Below are positions 54,801-64,000 of a stretch of 64,000 nt of DNA, piece after piece. A model generated the notes under the pieces. The model was not told the origin of the DNA, did not search any database, and saw only the letters and a list, made by a program, of their open reading frames with translations. The number at the start of each line of letters is the position of its first letter. Position 1 is the first letter of the stretch. Both the position numbers and the translations under genes were made by a program. The stretch comes from Vibrio sp. UCD-FRSSP16_30 (GTDB lineage Bacteria; Pseudomonadota; Gammaproteobacteria; Enterobacterales; Vibrionaceae). The DNA lies in the NCBI RefSeq assembly GCF_001676025.1, contig NZ_LZFW01000011.1, forward strand, positions 1 to 64,000, in the 5' to 3' direction.

Positions 54801-57800
54801 CCACGTGATACTGCCATTGCCCATCTTTGGTAATAGAAAGGTGACCATAGGCAGTGTGTTGCAATCCACTTTGTGATGGATAAGTAGTGGCGGGCGCGAT
54901 ATGACTATCGGCTATAAAGCTATTTTCATTATGATCAGGGTCGGTCACATGTAAAGTCTGCTGGCCAGTTGCTGTCGATGATGAAACTGCATTGCTATCA
55001 GTTATTGAACCTTTGTTAGTGCCCGTTATCTTAGCAACGTCATTAGTACCGGTTAAATGTATGACCAATTTTTCTACACTACTGTCACCATGGTTATCGC
55101 GAGCAATAATCGGGATTTCAATGTCTTTAGTTTCGCCATCTTGCAACGCATTGTACGCATGAGGGTTAAAGGTATAACTCCCATCATCTTTTAAGGTAAA
55201 GCCTGCAACTGTCGCACCGCCATCAATATGATAAGTGGTATGGCTACCGTTTAAGTTATCACTATCCACATCGGTTGAACTCAATTTCCCATGTACTACT
55301 GAGTCATCTTCGTTCGCGTTAATTTCAGCAATATGATCAAGTACAGGTACGTCATTGGTACCCGTTACTGTAATAACTAAATTCTTAGTGCTACTGCTGC
55401 CGCCGTGATTATCCGTTACCGTGATTGGGGTGGTTAATGTTTGAGTTTGCCCTTGAGCTAAATGCTCAAAGCTAGGATCTTTTAGATCGAGTGAATAGGC
55501 ACCTGTTGCGGAATTAAGTACAAAGCCTGCCGGAGAGTGACTTGCTGTGTAAGTTAATATATCCGCTGGATTATCCGTTGTATGGTGTCCTTGAGCATCA
55601 ATATCAGTCGCAGTGATTGTCCCTGAAATTTGGCTTGCCCCTTCATTGCCACTTTTTGCCGAAATCGCATGCAGTACCGGATTATCATTTGTTCCGTGTA
55701 TTTCAACTTTTAAGTCATAGTGCGTACCGTCTTTTGACGTTACGTGGAAGGTTTCGGTGTATTTTCCACCGTCACTCAGTTGTTGTACGCCCGCTTTATC
55801 GCCACGAGTCATGTTGTAAATCCAGTTGCCTTGCGCATCTAATTCAAGATAACCAAAAGTACCGCCCATGTGACTATTGGCGACAAATGATTCTTCGTTA
55901 TGCCCATCGACATCGGTGATACCCAACTGGCCACTCGCGGTTGCTTTACCATCCTCAATCGTAAAATCAGGCTTTGGATTGGTAATAATTGCAGGGTCAT
56001 TGGTTGGGGTGACTTGCAGGGTTGCCACTGCATGAGCACTTGTTCCTGCTTTATCGGTAACTGTATATTCAATGTGAACCCTGCCGTTAAAGTCCGCATC
56101 GTTTGGCACAAACCTCCAGCCGTGATTGATAGCTTCTATAGTCCCTTTGTTCACATCAGCCTGAGCAAGTGTCGGTGTACCATCTAAATGTAATGTATCG
56201 CCATCAGTTGCAATATCAACATCAGTCGCATGCTTTAAAAAGTCCGCTTCAGTAAACACACTACTTGGGGTTACTGTATTAGTTGTTGACTCAGCAACAC
56301 TTGGTAAGTTGAACCCAGACACCACAGGAACATCATTAACGGCTAGTACTGTTAACGTCGCATTGACCGTTTGCGAGTGTGCCATTCCATCCGTTACTTG
56401 ATAACTTACATGTACATCGCCATTTAAATTAGCCTTAGAATGGAAAATAAAATTACCATGACCATCATCTTGCACAGTAATAATCTGACCATTTTGACCC
56501 GTAATGTGTAATTGAGTGATGTGTAAAGCATCACCATCTGGATCTGAAGCGCCGGCTTTTTGCAGTAAATCTTGAGTTGTTAATGTTATTTGACCAAAAT
56601 CTTCACGTTGATCAGGTACTGTCAAATCTGGGTGCAGCACTATTGGAGCACGGTTATGTCCTTTTACTGAAAGTTCAATAATCTGAGTATCACTACCCCC
56701 ATTCCCATCAGTTACAACAATTGGCACCTGAAATGTTTGTGTTTGTCCCTCTGGAATTGAACCGTAGGCCTGACTATCTGGGGTAAACGTAAATGAACCA
56801 TCGTTAGGGTTTACTGTTAATCCTTTCAGGTGACCATTGGCATCTAAAAACAGTTTATCTACACCACTGCTAATAGCACCTTCACTAAAAGATAGTGTAT
56901 CGCCATTGTCGACATCAGTGGCAGTAACAGTACCTTCTATATGTGTTGTATCCACTTCAGCAATACGGCCAGATACAAACTGAAAAGCTTTATCAGCAAC
57001 ATGTGACATTGTGCCAGTAAATATTGGATCATCGTTAGTGCCTTCAATCGTCACAATGACAGATGTTTTACCGTAATCACTATGAATGACAAAGGTTTCT
57101 TGCAGGCTCTGTCCTTCTGATAACTGATTAACAGGATCGGTTTCCCCACCATGTGGCTTTAAATGATAAGTCCAAGTCCCATCAGGATGCACTGTCATGT
57201 AACCATAAGAAGACGATCCATCGGCATGAGGTTCTGGCTCTTTATGGTTTGCCCCCCAAACTTGATCCTGATGTGGGTGTGGACCAGTATGGGTTTCATG
57301 TACCTTACCAGATACTGTCCCACCATCCTCTTTAATTGTCGCCTTTGTATCTGATCCAAAATCATCAAAATCAATAACTTGGGCAGGTATAATCGAAGTC
57401 ATTGGCACACTATGAGGTGATGAAGTATGACTGCTTGTAGTGGGTAATTGTGGTGTAGCATGAGGGGTTTGTGGCGGTACATGCCTCTTAACATCAAAAC
57501 TGGTATGCATTGGAACGGACACATGACCGTCGGTGACGGTATAGTCAATTTCCACATGACCAAGGAAGCCTTTAGCAGGTGTAAAGGTATACCCACCCTG
57601 ACCATCTTGGCGCAACGAACCCACCGAAGAATCATGTAAGTGAACATCAGTCAATTGATGCTGACCGCTTGTACCTGCAGTTAATTTGCCTATCGACAAT
57701 GTATCTAAAGTATCGTAATCAATCGCTCTATCTAAGAAATCTTTATCACTAAATGTCACTGATGCAGCTACCGGAGTCCCATCTGGTTTATCAACAAATA

Positions 57801-60800
57801 CACTAGCTAAAGGCACTCCGGACGCAATTGGCTTATCATTGGTACCAGTAACGGTAATGGCAATATCTTGATCGACAATCCCTCCCTGACCGTCTGAAAT
57901 ACGCACAGTAGCAGTAATTGGTTTCTTCTGCCCTTCAGCTAGGTCTTCATAACCATGGCTAGGATCAAAACTGTATGAGCCATCCTTACCCAAAGTAAAG
58001 CCTTGAGGTAATGTCCCTACCGCTGAAAAAGAAAGGTGGTCACTCGTATCTGTATCAGTCACATGAATCTGACCGTGTACTATATTCCCATCTTCGACTG
58101 CTTGTAACTTATCAACACCAGTCACCACTGGCGCTTCGTTTTTACCCGTGATCTCAATATGAATAATATATTCTGTGCCATCAATGGAGTGAACCGCAAA
58201 CTGATCTGGATCTGGAAGTTGTTCACCTTTACCTAACGCTAAGACCATTGGATCTTTAGGATTTAGAGTATATTCCCAATGACCATTAGCATCGATAGAA
58301 GCAAAACCATGCTTGCCTGCGATCGTACTTGTAACAGCAAAGGAGTTTTCACCTAAATCAGGGTCAACAATAGATAGATCGCCACTGGCCTTGAGATCAT
58401 CGCCACTGCCGTCTTTCACTGATGTGTCTTGAGTTTTTGTTGTATCAACACTGATAACGGCAGGATCTTGTACAGGGTTTATCACCTGCACTGCATGGGA
58501 TTGAACTGTACCACCAGCACCATCAGTTACCGTAAAGTCAAAATGTAAATTATGCCCTGCTTTATGACTGTTCCAATCTTTAGTTGGGGTAAATATCCAG
58601 CCATTTTGGCTATCGCCGCTTAACTTTCCAGCAGATGGATCAGATAATGTTAGCCCTGAAATATGTAAGTCAGCATGTGAGTTATCAATATCAAGGCTAG
58701 TTGCCAGCAACTGTTGCTCAGTAATGGTTATTGCAGCATGGTCTTCGTCTATAGCAGGTAATGTCACCACACCTGATGTTGGATTATCGTTGACAGGATT
58801 GACGTGAATATACCCTGTTTCTTTCACTACTCCACCGTGGTTATCATCAATACCAAACGTTACTGGTACCTTACCAAAAGTGTCAAAGTTCTGATCTTTT
58901 GCGGGAATAAATTCAAATCGTCCCATACCATGGTCAATAAGCTGTCCGTATTTAGCATCAATATGCGGGTTGGATACATCCAACTTATCGTTTTCAACAT
59001 CTGAAATAGTGAGTAGTGGCTTACCCCAATTTGAGTCTCCAGTTCCGCCAAGTGTAAAGTGAAGACTTGTATCTTCATCAACTTCAATTGGATTGATTTG
59101 TGTTGCTGTAGGGGCATCGTTTCCGCCCTGGATTGCAAAATGCAGATGATTAGTATCTGAAGCATTTTGTCCATCAGTGACCGTTACCGATACATCTAAA
59201 TGCGCAGTTTGCCCTGCCTGTAAATGTTGGTAAATACTCGCGCTAGCATCAAATTCAAACGAACCATCGTCATGAATAATAAAACCGGAATCTTGCAAGC
59301 TAAGGGTCTGAGTTTGAGCATGCTCATCGGTGTACTTAACCGTTGCACTAAACGTATGCGTGTCAGGACTAGTGTGTTCTGCATTTGCCACGCCATGATA
59401 ATCGGCATCAGTAAAAATCACCTTTCCAGTAAGATGTGAATCTTCGTTAACGGTTAATGATGGTATTTGATGCCTCGCACTGTGCATAGGCTGGCTGGCC
59501 GGATGAACAACACTATTATCCAGTTTAATGTTTTGAATTCTCTCCAACCTAGGAGCATCATTAGTACCTGTGATGGTGATGGTCACAGCCTGCTGCGTTG
59601 TACCACCATGTTCATCAGATGCCGTAACAAGCACTTGCTCTTCTCGGTGCTCTCCCACAGCCAGTGACTGTAAGAGTTTCGCATTAGTATTGACTGTAAT
59701 AACACCGCTATGCGAATCGATGTTAATCCAGCGATGGTTACCCTGTTTGGGGTCTAAATGGTCATCTATAGAATAAGTAAATGTTTGATCATCAACATCG
59801 CTTACTTTAGGTAACGCAATTGTTTGATGATGGCTATGCCCTGAATCTTCAGCAAACGTTTGATCGGTATACGCGGCTAATATTGGATCATCATTTGAGC
59901 CATGGACCTCAATAGCCACTGCTTGTTTAACCGCTTTACCCGATGAATCTGTCACTAATACAGAAAATGTATCTTTTGGAAGATCGCCTTTTTGCAGAGC
60001 TTGAGTATCAGGGTCATTATTATCTAGCACATAATGCCATTTACCATCTTGCTCAATGGTTAGCGTGCCATAAGTGCCTTTTAAGGTTGTTGGAGCGCTA
60101 CTTGCTGCGCCATCAATAGACCAAGTTAATGTGCCATCATTGTTATCAGGATCAGTCGCAATTAATCCTCCACTAATGGAAGAGTGACCCTTTAACGCAT
60201 TGTTAGTGCCCCCATCTTCAGCAACACTACCAGTGTGCTCTCCTGTAATTACAGGCACATCATTGCTACCGGTAATCGTAATCACGACTTCATGAGACAC
60301 AGGTGTATTTGATGAATCAGTATCGGTGACGGTAAAGGTTTCTGTGACGACTTCACCTTGATGTAAGCTATCGGCTTTTTGATTATTTAGTGTATAAACC
60401 CACTTGCCAGTTGTTTGATCAATCTGCAATTCACCATATTGCCCAAGAGTATTCGTCACCGCCCAATGTGCAGGGTCTCCTTTGTCTTCATCCGTTGCTT
60501 GTAAAATGCCACTTACTGTTGCCTGCCTTGCATCAGGCACTTTAGTGTGGTGATCATTGGCATGAGAACCCGCTTCGATAACACGACCAGTATCACCTTG
60601 TCCTTTGATTATTTCTGGTAGATGGTTAGTACCATTAATACGAATTGAAATCGTATGCTCAGTCCCATCAGCCGCTAGAACAGTAAAGACATCATCAATA
60701 TGGTCCGTATCTTTAAGCTCTTGCACCGCCTGTAGTGAATTATCAACTAGGTAATGCCATTGACCATCGTTATCAATATTTAACGTACCAACATGTCCAT

Positions 60801-63800
60801 TTTGACCCGCAAGTAACGTTAAAGCTTGAAAGTGACTTTCTCCAGCATCTAAATCCGTAATAGACAACTTACCTGTTGTATGCAGGTTATGCCCACTAGC
60901 AATATTGGTGTCTTCTTTGACCGTTCCCGTATCAGTACCCGAAATCTGCGCTCGATCATTACTACCGGTAATATTTACAGTCACTTTCTGATCTGAGAAT
61001 AAGCCAGTACTATCAGTGACTCGCACAACAAAGCTTTCACTAACGGCTTGCCCTTGAGTGAGTTCTTGTGTTGCCTGATTGTTGTCATCTAATGTATACG
61101 TCCAGTGACCGGTATCATCAACAGATAGGTGCCCATACGTACCAACGCTTGTAGATGATGTGGCCCCATCAATCGTCCAATGCTGAGTATCACCTGTATC
61201 TACATCATGACCAATTAAATGACCCGTTGCAGTTGCAACGCCTACTATTTGGCTTCCATCAGGCTTAGTGCCTTGCTCAATCACAGCGCCGCTATCGGCA
61301 CCGTTGTTAACCTGTATAGTTGGCGTATCTTTAGTACCCGTTACGGTAACGGTAATGGTTTGCTCAGTACCATCAACAGAGTGCACAACAAAACTGTCGG
61401 TATGTGTGTCATTTTGCTGCAGTGCTTGCAGTTCGGCTTTGTCGTTATCAACTTGATATTGCCAGTGACCTGTTTTATCTATGCTTAATGAGCCCCAGTT
61501 TTGCGCACTGGCTGCAGGTGTTACTGTAGTAGTAAACTGTGCTTCACCACCTGCAATATTGGTATTAGTATCAATATCAGCAATGGTTAACTGCCCATCA
61601 ACTTTTAATAAATGAGCCGCATCCGGTGACACATCTTCTGTGGCACCACCAGTGTGGACACCGCTAATGGTTGCCGCATCATTAGTACCTGTGATGGTAA
61701 CAATTAGGTGGGATTCCTTTTCATTACCCGCGGGATCAATGGTGTTATAGATCAAGGTATCAGTGATCTGAACATCTTTGCCTAATGCTTGAACTGCAGG
61801 ATCTGAGTTATGTAAGTTATAGGTATAAGAGCCGTCACTATTGAGGGTTAATGTGCCATAAGTGCCCACAATATCACCGGATAAAGATCCAGCAACCGCA
61901 GTGCTTGAACCACCATGAGCATCCGACTCCATATAAATATGGCCAGAGACCGTTGTTATATCGTCCTCTTTTACAGTGTCAATGACATCCGTTGCAGTGT
62001 TATAAGTATCTTTGTATAGCGTTGCGGTGCTAGATTGAGTATTCCCCGCCACATCTTGCGATGCTGCGGTCACCGTTAATTTCCCATCACTAAGGTGAGA
62101 CAAATCAACCCCTGAAATATCAAAACTGCCGTCTTGTTGATGCAGATTAACCTGATTTAAATCAACAACCACCTCATTGTGGTACGGATCTGAAATGACT
62201 AATTTGGTGAGTGTGCCTGTAACTTCAATATGACCGGAAATGGTATTTTCATTATGATCTATTTCATATTGATTTAAGAATTGATCGCCATGGAATGCAC
62301 CACCTGAGGTATCTGCAATCTTTACGTCACCAGTTGTTTTGGTATCCAAAGTATAACTAATCGCAGTGTGACCCGAGACATTACCCGCCACATCGGTTTG
62401 ACGTACTAATACTGTATATTGTCCGTCTACTTGCTTGCCAATTTGGTCAACCCAAGTCTTCCCACTATCAACAGAGTATTCGATATGCGCGCCCGGCTCA
62501 GTGCCAGTGACGTCTAGTCTTCCATCATTGGTAATAAAGTCTATGTGGCTTGAACCGCTATCAGTAACTAAAGCCACTTTTGGCGCAGCAACCTGTGTAT
62601 CTAAAGTAAAGGTAAGCTGGCTTGGCTTAGATTCATTACCCGCCACATCCGTTTGTTTTACATAGACTGTTTGCTTACCTTCTATTGGCGTAAAGCTATT
62701 ACTCCAAATAGTGCCATCCACGGAATATTGTGTATGCGCTCCCGTTTCCTCACCTGTAAGCGTTAAATCCCCAGTATTAGTCACTAAATCTGTAGGTAAT
62801 CCTGAATCCGTCGTTAACGCAATACCAATCTGCGCAGGAGGTGTGGTATCAATAGTGGTGGTTTGAGGAGTACTTAATGGCGAAGGGTTACCAGCAGGAT
62901 CTTTCGCAATCGCGGTAAAACTATGATCGCCATCAGGAAGACCTGTCGGTGGCGTATAGGTAAACGAACCATGAGGGTTTGCAGATACCGTTCCTGCAGA
63001 GTTGCCATCAATAAAGATCTCAACCGTTGCACCGGGCTCAGTAATACCCGTAATTGTTGGCGTATTATCTTTATTGTGAGCGGCATTTGGAATTGGGAAT
63101 AATACAGGTGTAAACGGTGCATTTAAATCTGAGCCTAGAGCTGGCGCTAATGTATTCGGAGACTGATTTCCTGCTTGATCAGTTATGCTAGCAGTCACAG
63201 GAGTATTTGGTAATACTTCAAAATGAACATTTTTGTCTTGAATATTTTGCGCCGTTAATAGTAGAGGATTACCATTTATGGTTAACGTATCACCAACTAT
63301 CGCATCAGTTGGTAAAGCAATAATTGCTGTTACTGTCTGATCACTACCCACCTCAGAAATATTGTAAATCTTATCTGTACCAGCGCCCTCAAACGTCACG
63401 CTCAATGGCGCGGTTACTTGAGTATCCTTCAAAGTGTCACAAGTATTAGTAGACTCATTACCGGCAGGATCTACCGCCGTTGCGGTAACGGTTAACTGCC
63501 CATCTTTCAAAGTGGATAAATCAACATCGGCAACAGTAAAGTGACCGTTTTGTGCCACTGCGACACTGGTAGCAGGTATATCAATCGTGGTACTACCATC
63601 GGAGATGGTTAACTTCGTTAAAGTAGCGGTTGGATCAATATCTCCTGTGACTAGCGCATGCGCTTGCTCACTGGCATTAATCACGCCATCAAAGTGACTA
63701 CCAACACCATCAGTGAGCCTAACTTGAGTCGGATCAATGTGGGTATCTAAGGTGGCAGTACCAGTACCTTTGTCTGAATTACCTGCTGTGTCTGTTGCGG

Positions 63801-64000
63801 TTGCCTCTACTTTTAGCTCACCGTCCACTAATCCTTTGCCAGATAAATCTAAATGTTCGACAGTAAAACCACCATTGCCATCAAGGTGAGCTAATGATGG
63901 GTCAACCTTAACCTTGTTACCCATGCTATCGATGACCGTCAGCTCAGTAAGTGTTGCAGGATGACCACTATGATCCATAGTGCCACTAATAGAGACATCA
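51802..64000 (-). CDS. Giant multi-domain adhesin with Ig-like and VCBS/cadherin repeats (partial, N-terminus off the window)
   Basis: The frame is open without a stop from the window edge to 51802, over 4,060 codons; a Met at 63978 is internal. Bacterial Ig-like modules (units ending DxAGN, 61990-64000) come first. About 28 tandem VCBS/cadherin-type modules follow, marked by GTNDAP, GSNDVP or VNDVP at each boundary, with EDG and GHWxY motifs inside. Near 57355-57500 a Pro/Ser/Thr/His linker interrupts the series. The last 130 residues are unique and acidic, ending in an Asp/His tail (IDMHDWSDHHG), probably the secretion signal. No RTX nonapeptides are seen in the window. Ca2+-binding rigid repeats and size fit surface attachment or biofilm roles. 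The convergent ABC-HlyD operon should export it. Translation starts beyond 64000. Confidence 0.92.
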   Translation of the reverse strand, partial: DVSISGTMDHSGHPATLTELTVIDSMGNKVKVDPSLAHLDGNGGFTVEHLDLSGKGLVDGELKVEATATDTAGNSDKGTGTATLDTHIDPTQVRLTDGVGSHFDGVINASEQAHALVTGDIDPTATLTKLTISDGSTTIDIPATSVAVAQNGHFTVADVDLSTLKDGQLTVTATAVDPAGNESTNTCDTLKDTQVTAPLSVTFEGAGTDKIYNISEVGSDQTVTAIIALPTDAIVGDTLTINGNPLLLTAQNIQDKNVHFEVLPNTPVTASITDQAGNQSPNTLAPALGSDLNAPFTPVLFPIPNAAHNKDNTPTITGITEPGATVEIFIDGNSAGTVSANPHGSFTYTPPTGLPDGDHSFTAIAKDPAGNPSPLSTPQTTTIDTTPPAQIGIALTTDSGLPTDLVTNTGDLTLTGEETGAHTQYSVDGTIWSNSFTPIEGKQTVYVKQTDVAGNESKPSQLTFTLDTQVAAPKVALVTDSGSSHIDFITNDGRLDVTGTEPGAHIEYSVDSGKTWVDQIGKQVDGQYTVLVRQTDVAGNVSGHTAISYTLDTKTTGDVKIADTSGGAFHGDQFLNQYEIDHNENTISGHIEVTGTLTKLVISDPYHNEVVVDLNQVNLHQQDGSFDISGVDLSHLSDGKLTVTAASQDVAGNTQSSTATLYKDTYNTATDVIDTVKEDDITTVSGHIYMESDAHGGSSTAVAGSLSGDIVGTYGTLTLNSDGSYTYNLHNSDPAVQALGKDVQITDTLIYNTIDPAGNEKESHLIVTITGTNDAATISGVHTGGATEDVSPDAAHLLKVDGQLTIADIDTNTNIAGGEAQFTTTVTPAASAQNWGSLSIDKTGHWQYQVDNDKAELQALQQNDTHTDSFVVHSVDGTEQTITVTVTGTKDTPTIQVNNGADSGAVIEQGTKPDGSQIVGVATATGHLIGHDVDTGDTQHWTIDGATSSTSVGTYGHLSVDDTGHWTYTLDDNNQATQELTQGQAVSESFVVRVTDSTGLFSDQKVTVNITGSNDRAQISGTDTGTVKEDTNIASGHNLHTTGKLSITDLDAGESHFQALTLLAGQNGHVGTLNIDNDGQWHYLVDNSLQAVQELKDTDHIDDVFTVLAADGTEHTISIRINGTNHLPEIIKGQGDTGRVIEAGSHANDHHTKVPDARQATVSGILQATDEDKGDPAHWAVTNTLGQYGELQIDQTTGKWVYTLNNQKADSLHQGEVVTETFTVTDTDSSNTPVSHEVVITITGSNDVPVITGEHTGSVAEDGGTNNALKGHSSISGGLIATDPDNNDGTLTWSIDGAASSAPTTLKGTYGTLTIEQDGKWHYVLDNNDPDTQALQKGDLPKDTFSVLVTDSSGKAVKQAVAIEVHGSNDDPILAAYTDQTFAEDSGHSHHQTIALPKVSDVDDQTFTYSIDDHLDPKQGNHRWINIDSHSGVITVNTNAKLLQSLAVGEHREEQVLVTASDEHGGTTQQAVTITITGTNDAPRLERIQNIKLDNSVVHPASQPMHSARHQIPSLTVNEDSHLTGKVIFTDADYHGVANAEHTSPDTHTFSATVKYTDEHAQTQTLSLQDSGFIIHDDGSFEFDASASIYQHLQAGQTAHLDVSVTVTDGQNASDTNHLHFAIQGGNDAPTATQINPIEVDEDTSLHFTLGGTGDSNWGKPLLTISDVENDKLDVSNPHIDAKYGQLIDHGMGRFEFIPAKDQNFDTFGKVPVTFGIDDNHGGVVKETGYIHVNPVNDNPTSGVVTLPAIDEDHAAITITEQQLLATSLDIDNSHADLHISGLTLSDPSAGKLSGDSQNGWIFTPTKDWNSHKAGHNLHFDFTVTDGAGGTVQSHAVQVINPVQDPAVISVDTTKTQDTSVKDGSGDDLKASGDLSIVDPDLGENSFAVTSTIAGKHGFASIDANGHWEYTLNPKDPMVLALGKGEQLPDPDQFAVHSIDGTEYIIHIEITGKNEAPVVTGVDKLQAVEDGNIVHGQIHVTDTDTSDHLSFSAVGTLPQGFTLGKDGSYSFDPSHGYEDLAEGQKKPITATVRISDGQGGIVDQDIAITVTGTNDKPIASGVPLASVFVDKPDGTPVAASVTFSDKDFLDRAIDYDTLDTLSIGKLTAGTSGQHQLTDVHLHDSSVGSLRQDGQGGYTFTPAKGFLGHVEIDYTVTDGHVSVPMHTSFDVKRHVPPQTPHATPQLPTTSSHTSSPHSVPMTSIIPAQVIDFDDFGSDTKATIKEDGGTVSGKVHETHTGPHPHQDQVWGANHKEPEPHADGSSSYGYMTVHPDGTWTYHLKPHGGETDPVNQLSEGQSLQETFVIHSDYGKTSVIVTIEGTNDDPIFTGTMSHVADKAFQFVSGRIAEVDTTHIEGTVTATDVDNGDTLSFSEGAISSGVDKLFLDANGHLKGLTVNPNDGSFTFTPDSQAYGSIPEGQTQTFQVPIVVTDGNGGSDTQIIELSVKGHNRAPIVLHPDLTVPDQREDFGQITLTTQDLLQKAGASDPDGDALHITQLHITGQNGQIITVQDDGHGNFIFHSKANLNGDVHVSYQVTDGMAHSQTVNATLTVLAVNDVPVVSGFNLPSVAESTTNTVTPSSVFTEADFLKHATDVDIATDGDTLHLDGTPTLAQADVNKGTIEAINHGWRFVPNDADFNGRVHIEYTVTDKAGTSAHAVATLQVTPTNDPAIITNPKPDFTIEDGKATASGQLGITDVDGHNEESFVANSHMGGTFGYLELDAQGNWIYNMTRGDKAGVQQLSDGGKYTETFHVTSKDGTHYDLKVEIHGTNDNPVLHAISAKSGNEGASQISGTITATDIDAQGHHTTDNPADILTYTASHSPAGFVLNSATGAYSLDLKDPSFEHLAQGQTQTLTTPITVTDNHGGSSSTKNLVITVTGTNDVPVLDHIAEINANEDDSVVHGKLSSTDVDSDNLNGSHTTYHIDGGATVAGFTLKDDGSYTFNPHAYNALQDGETKDIEIPIIARDNHGDSSVEKLVIHLTGTNDVAKITGTNKGSITDSNAVSSSTATGQQTLHVTDPDHNENSFIADSHIAPATTYPSQSGLQHTAYGHLSITKDGQWQYHVDDPDAVKAIPHGKHVTETFTVHSADNTPHTITVTLQGRNEAATFSGDIRGTIIDGSHSQVAGNLVITDVDHGETGLAIEALNVAPHSTRTNAHGQKAGVSTSPYGHLDINQHGHWSYQVDHTDQLQTIPEGATVTETFVVHAKDGTSQNITITLTGTNDAPTVSAAVNLSEHATEDMSHTFSKADLLAHAHDVDSGDQLHLANPVVDATMGAVSVNNNGDLVFTPAANFNGDVSVTYDVVDGHGGSVTTTATFMVDAVNDIATITGVDTGAVIEDTDVHASGVLTIADVDTGENHFKTGNASGRFGTLHLHSNGHWTYDLATGHQQIQSLHQGETATDTVTVTSADGQTTHDVVITITGTNDAPTVSGGVTLTQSVKEDGVVTLDKDQLLSHALDVDSGDQSHLTVQNITALHGHITVAANGDIQYQPNHNYHGSETFTYDVMDSTGAKVQTHALMTVASVNDVPVVSQAVTLPSTDEDHTTAFAVSDLLKGATDADSDKLRVFQNDVTADNGQVRYDNQQHKFVYTPDANFHGTDTLHYKIADGHGGKVSQTATLDVVSVNDAPTVASAVHLAARVEDTPVVLTRQQLLANATDADGDHLDISGLSADHGTVTQSSHGHWKFVPESDYHGPVVFSYQIDDGNGGHVDQTATMTVTPENDPANIAHRFTDMVDNAGNPMTVGRLSISDADGPNEELFKVESGLQGQYGELEMFADGQFRYTLTQPQKPDVQHIPVGTSITDTITVHSVDGTAFDVDVKISGSNHGPVVTQHQPIALTTQAHHQFDASDFSFQDNDNDALDHITITTLPTHGELMFDGQAVTTNQQIDTADIGKLQFNAGLHDAGTVSFGYTVSDGHVDSAPSSMTMDVLDFTASNPASPVPVSADEPQIETPVETVTLESLAVHDDTSHTGAQAYLAQLGVDSIEVDTATVPAQHADLDLVLGQLPSVVLDDHGIVVVDAQVDKSVADSTDTDDKNQLDEIDHHDGSIIDMHDWSDHHG
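57355..57500 (-). other. Low-complexity Pro/Ser/Thr/His linker inside the adhesin
   Basis: Between two repeat modules the protein changes to HVPPQTPHATPQLPTTSSHT and SSPHSVPMTS, then returns to a VCBS module that begins with an ATIKEDGG block. It separates the Ig-like and first VCBS set from the second VCBS set and may be a flexible hinge, or the scar of a fusion between two repeat arrays. Confidence 0.7.

Noticed and set aside
52804..63122. Many 60-100 codon frames on both strands within the adhesin gene
   Set aside because: They are shadows of the repeat-coding sequence with no ribosome-binding sites or protein-like composition.
51802..63978. Met at 63978 as the start of the adhesin
   Set aside because: The frame is open upstream to the window edge in Ig-like sequence (VSISGT), and there is no signal or retention module, so this Met is internal.
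1..64000. CRISPR arrays, integron attC sites, tRNA and rRNA genes
   Set aside because: I looked for spaced direct repeats, attC-like palindromes and tRNA cloverleaf/CCA patterns and saw none. The only tandem array is the 48-base repeat at 16294.

Overview
The window looks like chromosomal DNA of a marine gammaproteobacterium of the Vibrionaceae, most likely a Vibrio. The reasons are a heme locus in the Vibrio arrangement (hutWXZ divergent from tonB-exbB-exbD-hutBCD), napFDABC beside narPQ, sulfate activation genes with a permease between cysN and cysC, and a giant VCBS-repeat adhesin beside its type I exporter. No rRNA, tRNA or CRISPR was found.

Region 1 (1-4648) is accessory DNA. It holds the left end of an IS66-family element (ending at 298, inside a gene it truncates), then three co-directional genes: an ankyrin-repeat protein, a HicA-like small protein and a 46-aa basic protein. 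After these come a fragment of an AlpA-like excision regulator and a deleted, frameshifted IS66 transposase remnant that has cut into another gene. A stretch with repeated TACCCC motifs separates this debris from the core gene rbgA.

Region 2 (4649-14320) is core: rbgA, a small membrane protein, yeiR, two possible tiny genes, clcA, a TehA/SLAC1-type transporter, folE, moeA-moeB and transaldolase. Region 3 (14348-24700) has an unknown lipoprotein, then narQ-narP divergent from napFDABC. The cytochromes and the Mo enzyme NapA fit with moeAB, which helps make the Mo cofactor. Three unlisted small genes (46, 49 and 53 aa) follow.

Region 4 (24704-38257) has a surface-antigen-like outer-membrane barrel, a DUF4136 lipoprotein, an ABC exporter and the heme system. 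HutA takes heme across the outer membrane, powered by TonB-ExbB-ExbD. HutBCD imports it across the inner membrane, and HutW, HutX and HutZ release or handle it in the cytoplasm. A perfect 10-bp-arm palindrome with a Fur-like centre lies between the two divergent hut operons. Region 5 (38758-44525) is sulfate uptake and activation: cysD, cysN, an SLC13-type permease, cysC and a DHH phosphoesterase that may clear the by-product pAp.

Region 6 (44803-64000) has a VirK/YbjX protein, a MazG-like protein and a type I secretion operon. The operon encodes two ABC subunits with complementary defects and an HlyD adaptor. It converges on an open reading frame of more than 4060 codons made of Ig-like and about 28 cadherin/VCBS modules, whose N-terminus lies beyond the window. 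The most unusual points are the asymmetric exporter with its apparently RTX-less giant cargo, and the IS66-flanked ankyrin/HicA-like gene trio.
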